Positions 26,468 to 34,576 of a stretch of 64,000 nt of DNA are shown here, one piece after another. Each line of letters begins with the position of its first letter. Positions within the stretch are counted from its first letter, which is position 1. Source of the DNA: Cyanobacteria bacterium SZAS-4 (GTDB taxonomy: Bacteria; Cyanobacteriota; Vampirovibrionia; Obscuribacterales; Obscuribacteraceae); contig JAFEAT010000020.1 in the NCBI GenBank assembly GCA_018266255.1, positions 310,001 through 374,000 on the forward strand. The letters run 5' to 3'. Under the pieces are notes generated by a model, which did no database searches, was not told the origin of the DNA, and saw only the letters and a list, made by a program, of their open reading frames with translations. The position numbers and the translations under genes were made by a program.

Positions 26468-28448
26468 CTGTATCCTCACCAATTTTAACTTCAGTGTTTA
26501 TATCCGGACGCAATTTAAGAAACTGTGCCACTGTCTCTTTGTTCGCATGGTGCCCAAAGCGTACAAATTTCAATTTCTTCATCTTAGCTGTCATCAAAAT
26601 TCCATCAGATGTGACTTGCGTATGCCCGATGTTCAGCCGTTCTATGTTGGTGTTTAGTAAATAGGAAAGCGTTTTGTCCGAGATCTTTGCGTCTCTCAGA
26701 TCTAGTATTTTCAGATTTTTGGATGACTCGAGTCCACTGATGGCTTCATCGAGATTGGCTCCGCGCATCCTCAACTCTGTTAACGATGGCATTGACGCCA
26801 ACGCCTTGAACCCCTTTGCAGTCATTGACTGATTCGCCTTGAGATTGAGCAACTCTAAGCTTTTAAGTTTAGAAATTGACTCAACTCCAGTGTCTCCGAG
26901 GCTACAGTATTTCAATGATAGGCGCTTCAGTTTCTGCAATCTCTCAAGGCTTCTGGCGCCCTTATCCGTTATGTCCGAATAGCTTAAATCCAGGATTTCC
27001 AAGTTTTTCATGTTGCCGATTTCCGCGATGCCGCGATCGTGCACTGGAGAGTCGTACAAGTCGAGTTTGCGCAAAGGTAGATGGATTAGATAGGCCAAGC
27101 CGGGTCCAACTATACGTGACATTCTCAAATTGATTTCTTCAGTCTTCGAACAATTCTGCAGCGGACGTAAACCTTCATCGGTAAGTCCCAGTTGGTTTAG
27201 ATTGAGCACCCTCGAATCTTTGTTGCTTTGGATAATTTTTTCGGCATTCTGATTTTCAGACATGCCAGCGACGGTCGACTTGCGTATTTCGACGAGATCT
27301 AAAGTCTTCAGCACTTCTGGTTTGCCAAGCGTCGTTGTTCTAGCCGAGTACAGAATCGCAAAAATTGTCATACCGATGCATGCGATCACTATCACAATGA
27401 CCAGCAAAATTATAATGTTCTTGCCAGAGCCTAGTGGATTCCTTGTTTTTTTGGGCACCAGAACAATTGGGCCATAGACTGCTTCTTTGAGCGCTTCTTT
27501 AAACTCGAGCATAGTTTGAAATCGCTCCTCTGGTTTCTTTGCTACAGACTTTTCTATAACAGTCTGCACGGCCGGCGTTACTATGTTGTCACCGCTGTCG
27601 ATCGGTGGAAGCGGCGCATGTAAGTGCTGGTTGATCAACTCGACAGCATTGGTACTAGCAAATGGTGGAACTCCGGAGAGCAGTTCGAAGAGTATGATGC
27701 CCAGAGAATAAATGTCTGAACGTGCATCTGAGGGCTTCTCAGAAGCCTGCTCAGGACTGATGTAGAGTGGGCTTCCAAGCACGTCTTTCGACTTGGTCAA
27801 TCCACTTTTGGTAAGAGCGGAAAAGTAAGACAATTTTGCTATTCCGAAATCCAAGACTGTGATCTTGAGTTCTTCACCACGTCTTTCGATCATGATGTTG
27901 CTTGTTTTCAAATCGCGGTGAACAACTCCACGTTCATGTGCATGGTGCATCGCGTCGCAAATCTGAGTTGCCACTTCATAAGCATCTGAGGGCGGCATTT
28001 TGCCATGCCATTGGAGCAGTTGTGAGAGGCTCTCTCCCTCGACAAACTCGAGCACCATATAGAGTTCAGTTGCTTCTGCCGAACCAAAATCTTTGACTTT
28101 GACTATGCCTGGATGGTCTAGAGTGCTGATGATTTTCGCTTCTTGTTCGAATCTCTTTTTTACTATCTGGTCGTTTTCATTCGTTCGCAAAATTTTAATG
28201 GCAACAGTTTGATTGAGGGCTCGATGTCTAGCTTTGAATACTCTTCCCGAACCTCCTGCGCCTATTTCTTCAATCAACTCGTATTGATTTGAAAGCTTCT
28301 TATTCAGTATCACTGTAGATTGCTTATTGCCGTCGTTAGGACAGACGAAAATGTTCGTGCTCAAGACTGCCGTGCAGACTACACAGGTCCAAAAATCGCC
28401 TGGTGTCTCGTCTTTTAACGGCATCGTGTCGGTGTTAGAGTGTTTCAT
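26457..28448 (-). CDS. Receptor-like Ser/Thr kinase with LRR ectodomain (kinase 2 of 4)
   Basis: 663 residues from the ATG at 28448, which overlaps the stop of kinase 3 by 14 bp. The half zinc ribbon has Cys22, Cys25 and Cys36 (CVVC...CPNDG). The kinase domain keeps glycine loop GAGGSG, VAIK, HRDLKTSN, DFG and GSPLYISPEQ. A strongly hydrophobic span (IIILLVIVIVIACIGMTIFA) follows at about residues 330-352, then LRRs such as MKNLEILDLSYSDITDKGAR and LKSLELLNLKANQSMTAKGF. All catalytic motifs are intact. The activation loop is slightly longer than in kinase 1 (FSALTKSGLTKSKDVLG). Confidence 0.9.
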   Translation of the reverse strand: MKHSNTDTMPLKDETPGDFWTCVVCTAVLSTNIFVCPNDGNKQSTVILNKKLSNQYELIEEIGAGGSGRVFKARHRALNQTVAIKILRTNENDQIVKKRFEQEAKIISTLDHPGIVKVKDFGSAEATELYMVLEFVEGESLSQLLQWHGKMPPSDAYEVATQICDAMHHAHERGVVHRDLKTSNIMIERRGEELKITVLDFGIAKLSYFSALTKSGLTKSKDVLGSPLYISPEQASEKPSDARSDIYSLGIILFELLSGVPPFASTNAVELINQHLHAPLPPIDSGDNIVTPAVQTVIEKSVAKKPEERFQTMLEFKEALKEAVYGPIVLVPKKTRNPLGSGKNIIILLVIVIVIACIGMTIFAILYSARTTTLGKPEVLKTLDLVEIRKSTVAGMSENQNAEKIIQSNKDSRVLNLNQLGLTDEGLRPLQNCSKTEEINLRMSRIVGPGLAYLIHLPLRKLDLYDSPVHDRGIAEIGNMKNLEILDLSYSDITDKGARSLERLQKLKRLSLKYCSLGDTGVESISKLKSLELLNLKANQSMTAKGFKALASMPSLTELRMRGANLDEAISGLESSKNLKILDLRDAKISDKTLSYLLNTNIERLNIGHTQVTSDGILMTAKMKKLKFVRFGHHANKETVAQFLKLRPDINTEVKIGEDTDDF

Positions 28449-30678
28449 GGAAACTCTTGTGTCTCTCACCGTTGTTGATTCGCAAAACCCCTGGTCTGAG
28501 CTTGTTGAAGTTATCGATTGCTTCTTTCGATAAGTGAACCGAACTGACCTCCACGCTGCGCAAAGCTTTGTCTTTGAGGAGATAGGTCAGACCTCGGTCT
28601 GTGATGTTGTCGCGCAAAAGATACAGGGTTTTGATATTGGTATTTCCAATCCATTCCATTGCCTTGTCCGTCACGTCGGTGTCGCGAAGGTCTAAAGTTT
28701 TTAGTTTCGGACAAGCTTTTATAAATTCGACATCTCTGTCAGTGATATTTTTTGCTCCTTCCAAATTCACTGTGTCGAGTTCTGGAAGATTGGCCAAATA
28801 TTTCATTCCAGCACCGCTCACACTCTTGCAGTCGCCAAGGCAGATATTGTGAAGATATGGCATAGCGCACAATTCTTTCAGAGCTTCGTCGTTTATGCTC
28901 GTATTGGTCAAGTTCACCGAGCTGATTTTCAGCTGTCCGATCGCCTTTGCTGCTTTTACGTCAATTGGATTGTCGAGTAGATCTAGATTCTGTAAGTTCG
29001 GTAGGCTTTTCAATTCGGAGTAGCCTTTGGCGGTAAGTTGATCGTTTTTGCCACATTGCAGATGTTTTAAAGTTCTGATGCGCGCTATGTTTTTAAGCGC
29101 CTCATCATGGATTCTGTTCAATCTGACTGAGAGCCGCTCCAATGGCAAATCTTCCAGGTTTGAAAAGGCGGCATCAGTGAGGCTAACGTTATCAACTTGA
29201 AGTTGATTCAACTTCTTCATGTGCTTGATTTCCAGAAACGCACGGTCAGTTATGCTGGCATCGTTCAGTGAAAGAAAGTCGAGTGGATAGCGAATCAAGT
29301 AAGCTAATCCTGGTCCTTTGGCATTGGAATTTTCCAGACTGACAAAGGTTGCTACGGCAGGGTAGTGGCTGAATTCTTCCAGGTCTTTGTCGCGATTTTC
29401 GTAGTCAACTTTAATTTCACCGCCTGGCCTCCATTTTTCAATTTGCTCTTTGATCAATTGACGTGCAATCACGTTTCCGTCGTATTGTGCCGCCGCGGCC
29501 GCTGTTTGATCGCTTTTAATTACTTGAAGTTGGCGAGCAGTCTCCGCCTCATATTTTTTGACAAGAAGAATCCCGTTGGTCAAGAGAATGAGCAGAGAAA
29601 TGCCGATGCAACATACGATCACTACCTTTTTTTGTGAATGACGACCATCTTTTGTTTTGTCTTGTTCTGGTCTGCTTCCAGTAGTGGCAGCACCCGCTTT
29701 AACGAGAATGTCCAGTAGACTGTCTCTGAGTTCTTCCATCGATTGAATTCTGGCGGCTGGATCTTTCTCCAAACATCTCGCCACGAGCTGCGCGAGTCCG
29801 TGCGGGAACTCACTTATTGTCACGTCAGTAATCTTTGGTGCCGGAGTATTTATGTGCTGCGCAACAATCTCAAGCGCGGTAGATCCTTTGAAAGGTATCA
29901 CTCCGGTAAGGGCCTCGAACATGACACAGCCCAGTGAGTAAATATCTGTTCTGTAGTCGATGGAACGACCATTTGCTTGCTCTGGACTCATGTATGCCGG
30001 GCTGCCCAGGATGTCGCCAGTGTTGGTCAAACCCGATGGCGTTGCCTCACCGTTGATAATTTTTGCGATCCCGAAGTCGATCAACTTTGCATACGGAACC
30101 ATTTTGCCAGACTCGCAGATCATGATGTTGTTAGGTTTCAAATCCTGATGCAACACTCCTCTCGAGTGTGCGTGCGCGAGGGCATCTGCGATTTGAGCAA
30201 AAAATTCAAGTGCAAACATTGCGGGGATAGGACCCCGCGACTGAATCATTTGGGACATCGACATGCCTTCCACATAATCGAGAACCATGTATGGCTGCCC
30301 GTTTTCTGTCAGCCCATAGTCGCGCACATGTATTATATTGCTGTGTTCTAGCGCTGCGAGCGCTTCTGCCTCGTGTCTGAAACGCGTTACGTGTTTGTCG
30401 TCTAAACGCTCCGTCTGCATCATTTTGATTGCAACTTTTTGATTTAACACGAGATGGCGTGCTTCATACACAGTTCCCATGCCACCACTGGCGATGACAG
30501 ACAGAAATTCATACTGACGAGCTAATTCAAAACCGACCTCAGACGATGTCATCAATGACGCGCCATCGTTTGGGCACCTTGTCAGACTGACTGACACCGA
30601 TAAGCTGCATTCTGGGCACACTCTGCTTGCAGAAAGTCCTGAGTCTTGCATTGCTTTTATTCTGGCTTCGGCGTCCAT
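28435..30678 (-). CDS. Receptor-like Ser/Thr kinase with LRR ectodomain, altered HRD (kinase 3 of 4)
   Basis: 747 residues, the longest of the four. Half zinc ribbon at Cys21, Cys24 and Cys35. The kinase domain (about 56-325) retains VAIK and DFG (201-203), but two conserved residues differ: the catalytic loop reads HQD (177-179, codon CAG) instead of HRD, and the glycine loop begins ASGGMG (63-68) instead of GSGGMG. The catalytic Asp179 is kept, so activity is possible without RD-type activation-loop control. Membrane helix at about 352-373, then about ten LRRs. The 5' end lies 90 bp from the kinase 4 stop; its 3' end overlaps kinase 2. Confidence 0.9.
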   Translation of the reverse strand: MDAEARIKAMQDSGLSASRVCPECSLSVSVSLTRCPNDGASLMTSSEVGFELARQYEFLSVIASGGMGTVYEARHLVLNQKVAIKMMQTERLDDKHVTRFRHEAEALAALEHSNIIHVRDYGLTENGQPYMVLDYVEGMSMSQMIQSRGPIPAMFALEFFAQIADALAHAHSRGVLHQDLKPNNIMICESGKMVPYAKLIDFGIAKIINGEATPSGLTNTGDILGSPAYMSPEQANGRSIDYRTDIYSLGCVMFEALTGVIPFKGSTALEIVAQHINTPAPKITDVTISEFPHGLAQLVARCLEKDPAARIQSMEELRDSLLDILVKAGAATTGSRPEQDKTKDGRHSQKKVVIVCCIGISLLILLTNGILLVKKYEAETARQLQVIKSDQTAAAAAQYDGNVIARQLIKEQIEKWRPGGEIKVDYENRDKDLEEFSHYPAVATFVSLENSNAKGPGLAYLIRYPLDFLSLNDASITDRAFLEIKHMKKLNQLQVDNVSLTDAAFSNLEDLPLERLSVRLNRIHDEALKNIARIRTLKHLQCGKNDQLTAKGYSELKSLPNLQNLDLLDNPIDVKAAKAIGQLKISSVNLTNTSINDEALKELCAMPYLHNICLGDCKSVSGAGMKYLANLPELDTVNLEGAKNITDRDVEFIKACPKLKTLDLRDTDVTDKAMEWIGNTNIKTLYLLRDNITDRGLTYLLKDKALRSVEVSSVHLSKEAIDNFNKLRPGVLRINNGERHKSFHETL

Positions 30679-30768
30679 TTTATTCTTTCGTAACTAACCT
30701 TATTGAGTCGTTGTGTACATATGTCGCTATCTGCATATGATCTTTCTTGTCTGCGGGATTCCTCGTTT

Positions 30769-32670
30769 TTATTCGGTGAAGACAGTTAAATCTGGTCTTT
30801 CCGTCTTGAACTTATCGAGCGTTTGCTGAGAAACTTTGCACCTTTTTAGACTCAGCGTTTTCAATGATTTCATCGGCAACAGCAAATTTAACGTCGCATC
30901 GTCAATCGGCGTGCCATCGAGTATCAAGGTCTCGAAATGTCCCTGTGCAAGTGCTCTGACGTCGATAAAGCGCAATTGAGAATTAGCCAGGCTCACCGTT
31001 TTGAGCGACTCGCTTCGGGCCAGGTCGGCAAAAGCATCGTCGCTCGAAATAGTTGTTTTGTTTGCTGTGAATACAGTCAGGTGTGGCCAGTATTTGACCA
31101 TCGCTCCTGCACGGGCACCCACAACATCTTCGCTGATATCGAGTTCTTGCAGGTTCTTCAGTGGTCTTAGATCCATCAGACCGCTGTCTGTTATAGACGT
31201 TTTGCTCAAGTTGAGTTTCTCGAGACTTTCCATATGCTTGATCTCTTCCAATCCACGGTCGGTGACTGGAGACCCTGCCAGCGAAAGATTTTTTAGAGGA
31301 AGGTGGATCAAGTTGGCCAGACCAGGTCCCACAACCAAAGTGTTAGACAAGATCACTGATGTCGGATTAGTTGGTACCGCAAATAGTTCTAACATCTTGT
31401 CAGTCACTTTCAGATTTTGCAGGTCAATTTGATTTGAGTTGCCATCTTTTGAAATTATCTGTCTGGCTTTTTCGGCGTCATCTAGAGGTTCTGTTTTTGC
31501 CTTAGTTTTGTTTGCTGATGTTGTGAAGACAAAGTAGCCTGAAGTGCCCGCCAGGAAGACCAATACAACGAGAGCCGCGAGAAGCGCTTTGAATTCGTAT
31601 CGCTTCTTGTCAGCAATGATGTCGATCTCTACTGCTTGAGTTGGATGATTGCTATCTTTTCCGAGCTTGAGATTCAACAACTCGTTCTTTAGCTCTGTCA
31701 TCGACTGAAACCGATCATCCAGCTTCTTTTCCAAAGACTTAGCCACTATCGCTTCTATTTCTGGTGGAAATTCTTTCCCCAGAGACCCTTCTTTCAGTGT
31801 CGGTGCTGGATCGTTGAGTTGGCGGAAAATTGTTTCGATTGAGCTGCCACCAACAAATGGTGGTGCTCCCGTTAACGTCTCGTACATGACACATCCGAAT
31901 GAATAGATATCTGATCGGCTATCGAGTTTCGCACCCGAGGCTTGCTCTGGACTCATGTACAGCGGACTTCCGAATACCTCTCCGGTCTGCGTTAGGTTTG
32001 GAACCGACGATTCGTGGTCAGGGGCGTTGATTTTTGCGATACCAAAATCAACGATTTTGACCAATGGCGGTCCCGATAATCTGGGCACCAACATGATGTT
32101 ACTTGGCTTCAAGTCTCTGTGGAGCACACCGCGTGCATGTGCATGTTCGAGAGCATCGCAAGCCTGAATGAAAAGTTCCAGAGACTCGGCTAGCGGTAAA
32201 CCTGCGCTTTTCTGGATTGCTTTTGATAAGGTGTCCCCTTCGATAAAGTCGAGCACCATATGTGGTTGCCCGGAATCAGTTACACCGAAATCACGTACCC
32301 TGACAATGCATGGATGATCTAGCGCCGTAACAGCTTTAGCTTCTTGTTGAAAGCGTCGCACGCTCACTTCGTCTACTCGACTTTTGTGCAACATCTTGAT
32401 CGCGACGATTTGATTGAGTGCTGTATGGCGCGCCTTGTAAATTACCCCCATGCCGCCTGAGCCGATTTCTGATAAGAACTCGTACTGGTTCGACAGTTTG
32501 CCGTCCATATCGGCATTGTTAACAAGAACTGTGCCGTCATTTGGACAGATTGCGATATCAGACGACAGTTTCAATCCACAATTAGGACAGATTCTTTTCT
32601 CGTTTCCCGCGACTGGCTCCACTCCCTCGGGAGTTTGAGGCGTTCGTTGATTGGGGGAACCGTGGTCCAA
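30769..32670 (-). CDS. Receptor-like Ser/Thr kinase with LRR ectodomain (kinase 4 of 4, promoter-proximal)
   Basis: 633 residues from a TTG start with GGTGAG eight bases upstream. Half zinc ribbon at Cys28, Cys31 and Cys42 (CPNCG...CPNDG). The kinase domain (about 64-335) is intact: GSGGMG, VAIK, HRDLKPSN, DFG and GSPLYMSPEQ. A membrane helix (LLAALVVLVFLAGTSGYFVF) is followed by LRRs with the form MESLEKLNLSKTSITDSGL. Its ectodomain is the shortest of the four. As the first gene of the array it should share a promoter with kinases 1-3, within 32671-32820. No cognate phosphatase (PP2C) is in the window. Confidence 0.9.
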   Translation of the reverse strand: MDHGSPNQRTPQTPEGVEPVAGNEKRICPNCGLKLSSDIAICPNDGTVLVNNADMDGKLSNQYEFLSEIGSGGMGVIYKARHTALNQIVAIKMLHKSRVDEVSVRRFQQEAKAVTALDHPCIVRVRDFGVTDSGQPHMVLDFIEGDTLSKAIQKSAGLPLAESLELFIQACDALEHAHARGVLHRDLKPSNIMLVPRLSGPPLVKIVDFGIAKINAPDHESSVPNLTQTGEVFGSPLYMSPEQASGAKLDSRSDIYSFGCVMYETLTGAPPFVGGSSIETIFRQLNDPAPTLKEGSLGKEFPPEIEAIVAKSLEKKLDDRFQSMTELKNELLNLKLGKDSNHPTQAVEIDIIADKKRYEFKALLAALVVLVFLAGTSGYFVFTTSANKTKAKTEPLDDAEKARQIISKDGNSNQIDLQNLKVTDKMLELFAVPTNPTSVILSNTLVVGPGLANLIHLPLKNLSLAGSPVTDRGLEEIKHMESLEKLNLSKTSITDSGLMDLRPLKNLQELDISEDVVGARAGAMVKYWPHLTVFTANKTTISSDDAFADLARSESLKTVSLANSQLRFIDVRALAQGHFETLILDGTPIDDATLNLLLPMKSLKTLSLKRCKVSQQTLDKFKTERPDLTVFTE

Positions 32671-32771
32671 TGGAATATCTCACCGAAGCTGCTTAACCAG
32701 CCCAATATTCCCGGTCTCAGGGTTTTTAGTGCGATTTTTGGGAGCAAATGTGACTTTCAGCAACGCCTGCG

Positions 32772-32799
32772 TTCCTGGGCGATAAATTTGGTATAGAAT
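32772..32799 (+). promoter_or_regulatory. tRNA promoter
   Basis: TTCCTG (32772-32777) and TAGAAT (32794-32799) with a 16-bp spacer, 21 bp before the tRNA 5' end. The rest of 32671-32820 is the leader of the kinase array on the other strand and holds no gene. Confidence 0.45.
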
Positions 32800-32820
32800 A
32801 GACTTCCTGCCCTATTTTGT

Positions 32821-32892
32821 GGCTCCGTAGCTCAATGGTGGAGCAAGCGACTCATAATCGCCAGGTTACAGGTTCGAACCCTGTCGGAGCCA
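32821..32892 (+). tRNA. tRNA with CAU anticodon (elongator Met, or Ile2)
   Basis: A full cloverleaf of 72 nt: acceptor GGCTCCG/CGGAGCC with discriminator A, D-arm GCTC...GAGC, anticodon loop CTCATAA (anticodon CAU), and T-arm ACAGG-TTCGAAC-CCTGT. The 27-43 pair is an A-C mismatch. CCA is not encoded. The acceptor and T-arm resemble elongator tRNA-Met, while the anticodon arm (GCGA-CTCATAA-TCGC) resembles tRNA-Ile2, whose C34 is modified to lysidine by TilS. It is not the initiator, because the acceptor is fully paired. Confidence 0.93.
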
Positions 32893-32931
32893 AGCTTTAC
32901 GCCTGTTCAGGCGGCACACTCAGACTAATAT

Positions 32932-33114
32932 TCAATTGCGGTGGGAATGCGGCAATAATTCGTAAAATTTTTGACTAGTGAAAGCACCATATTCGGTGGC
33001 GATACGACCACTTTCTTTGCTGTTTGTGCCCTCTGTCGAGACTGGCCGCAAGCGATAAACGTAGAAGTTACCATTGAGCGAATGGCGCCTGTTGCTCATA
33101 TCGTGGGCTAACAC
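32932..33114 (-). CDS. Possible small protein with a GAFT motif
   Basis: A 60-residue frame in the gap after the tRNA, ending RIATEYGAFTSQKFYELLPH plus four residues. The end resembles a minus-strand reading of the intergenic region at about 13838-13905 (NATDAGAFTIDRILATYFHH). The similarity could reflect a small protein family or a dispersed intergenic repeat. No good ribosome binding site is seen. Confidence 0.25.
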   Translation of the reverse strand: MLAHDMSNRRHSLNGNFYVYRLRPVSTEGTNSKESGRIATEYGAFTSQKFYELLPHSHRN

Positions 33115-33164
33115 AGCTCTTGGTTATTGGTTTATTTTCACGCGTTGTTGCAGAGCCTTAGTTT

Positions 33165-33170
33165 TATAAT
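33165..33170 (+). promoter_or_regulatory. -10 element of the SGNH-like gene
   Basis: A perfect TATAAT with no convincing -35 at 17 bp (a TTGTTG lies at 14 bp). Transcription would begin near 33176, which limits the start of the next gene to 33203 or later. Confidence 0.5.
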
Positions 33171-33244
33171 GACATATCGCCACGGTTGCCAAGGTAGTTT
33201 TTCTGAAACCTCCAGTCATTCCTACGATATTCTCGAGTGCCGCT

Positions 33245-34420
33245 TTGCTAGCCGCTCTTGCCTTCGTTTTGGTCAACTTGGTCCTATATTTTGGTGGACC
33301 AAACGAGAAAGCCAAATTGACGCTCGAGAGTCTGGGCGACTTAAACCTGGCTAAGAACACTGGTCGCCTGGCTAGTTGGTGGATAGCGAACTCCTATCTA
33401 TCCGAGAAGACTCCGCCTGATGTGGTTCTGTTTGGTAGCTCGCAACTTGGTGGCTTACAAGCCGCTGATGCCGATTTACTCAAAAAGCCACAAGACTATG
33501 TTTTAGACCACAAAAGCGTTAGCCTCGAAGAAGAGTTGAAACGCCACAAGTTGTCGGCAAATTGTTTCGCAATTGGCATAGTTGGCTGCATGGCGTCAGA
33601 TCAGCTTATGCTAAGCAAGGTATTACTCTCACGACAAAACAGCCCAAAGCTCCTGATTGCAACGGTTTCACCGCGTGATTTTATAGATGGTCACTTGCCG
33701 TCGATCACTTCAACTGAGATATTTAAGTGGTATTCGCCATACGTGAGTAATGCTGCAATCGCTGACGAATTTCTAAGCGATCCAATTGAGAAAGCTAGTT
33801 GGCTTGCTACTTCTGGGCTGCCGCTTCGCAGTATCTACCACAATGGACAGCATGAGCTGGAGACGACTGAGCCCGTCACCGACATGGGAGCGAAGCCGCA
33901 CAAGCGGTTGGCTGCGGATCCATTGTTGACGACCAACAATGAGTCGATGGTAAACATACGCCCAGGACAGTGCATAGTTACTCCAAACATGCCGAAGTTC
34001 TTCGTCGACAATTCCAACGATTACAAAAAGCGCTATAGCAACTGGCATGGAACGATGTATCGCCAGCAGATAGCCTGCTTTAATAAATTTCTGGCGAGCG
34101 CAAAGGCACGCGGAATTCACGTTCTCGTGGTGGGAATGCCTTTGGATTCATCCAATGCGTCTCTGCTTCCCGAAGCCTTTTGGAGTGACTATCGCAATCA
34201 AATTCAGACTGCTTGCAGTGGAAATGGCGCGACGTTCCTGGAGCTGTCACACGATAATGAGTTCGGGCGGGGCGACTTTGTGGACGGAGTGCATTTGAGT
34301 GCCCGCGGAGGCTCAAAGATCGCACGCAGGATGTCCAACACAATCGCATCTACACCAGGACTGGTAACGGCTTTTCGAACTCACTCGGGCTCACAAATAG
34401 CCGACGCCACCACGCATTAA
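33245..34420 (+). CDS. Membrane-anchored SGNH-hydrolase-like protein (DUF1574/AlgX-like)
   Basis: 391 residues from a TTG. A hydrophobic N-terminal anchor precedes an SGNH-type fold: block I appears as VVLFGSSQLGG (nucleophile Ser near residue 60) and block V as DGVHLSARGG near 345-355 with the Asp-x-x-His pair. Such proteins, including the DUF1574 and AlgX/DltD-like groups, acetylate or deacetylate surface polysaccharides. No ATG or GTG exists in frame upstream. The frame stays open to 33173, and CTG at 33203 with AAGG eight bases upstream would add a basic residue and a better signal-anchor (MKPPVIPTIF...), so the true start is unsettled. It is followed by a terminator. Confidence 0.78.
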   Translation: MLAALAFVLVNLVLYFGGPNEKAKLTLESLGDLNLAKNTGRLASWWIANSYLSEKTPPDVVLFGSSQLGGLQAADADLLKKPQDYVLDHKSVSLEEELKRHKLSANCFAIGIVGCMASDQLMLSKVLLSRQNSPKLLIATVSPRDFIDGHLPSITSTEIFKWYSPYVSNAAIADEFLSDPIEKASWLATSGLPLRSIYHNGQHELETTEPVTDMGAKPHKRLAADPLLTTNNESMVNIRPGQCIVTPNMPKFFVDNSNDYKKRYSNWHGTMYRQQIACFNKFLASAKARGIHVLVVGMPLDSSNASLLPEAFWSDYRNQIQTACSGNGATFLELSHDNEFGRGDFVDGVHLSARGGSKIARRMSNTIASTPGLVTAFRTHSGSQIADATTH

Positions 34421-34421
34421 A

Positions 34422-34447
34422 AACCCTTGATCTCAAGGTTGATTTTT
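34422..34447 (+). terminator. Terminator after the SGNH-like gene
   Basis: A CCTTG/CAAGG stem, extended by AA/TT around a bulged C, with a 4-nt loop and followed by TTTTT. Confidence 0.6.
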
Positions 34448-34465
34448 GCCGATATCGGCAAAAAT
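34442..34465. promoter_or_regulatory. Perfect 24-bp palindrome
   Basis: The sequence ATTTTTGCCGAT/ATCGGCAAAAAT is a perfect dyad with no loop, placed between the SGNH terminator and the MarR-GNAT promoter. It could be a second terminator hairpin or an operator about 50 bp upstream of the -35. Confidence 0.55.
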
Positions 34466-34512
34466 TTATAGCCGATTAATGTTCTTTCGTAATGGTGTGA
34501 ACCTCTCAGAGG

Positions 34513-34540
34513 TTGACAGAGGCGTAATTCCGAGTAAAGT
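34513..34540 (+). promoter_or_regulatory. Promoter of the MarR-GNAT gene
   Basis: Consensus TTGACA (34513-34518), 16-bp spacer, TAAAGT (34535-34540). The predicted transcription start falls inside the palindrome at 34543-34566. Confidence 0.7.
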
Positions 34541-34542
34541 AT

Positions 34543-34566
34543 GTAAGCACTTACGTAACTGCTTAC
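34543..34566. promoter_or_regulatory. MarR-type operator (imperfect 24-bp palindrome)
   Basis: GTAAGCA-C-TTACGTAA-C-TGCTTAC is symmetric at every position except one mismatched pair. It begins two bases after the -10, covers the likely transcription start and ends 10 bp before the MarR-GNAT start. MarR proteins bind such dyads as dimers, so autorepression is the natural reading. Confidence 0.75.
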
Positions 34567-34576
34567 GGAATTTCCT

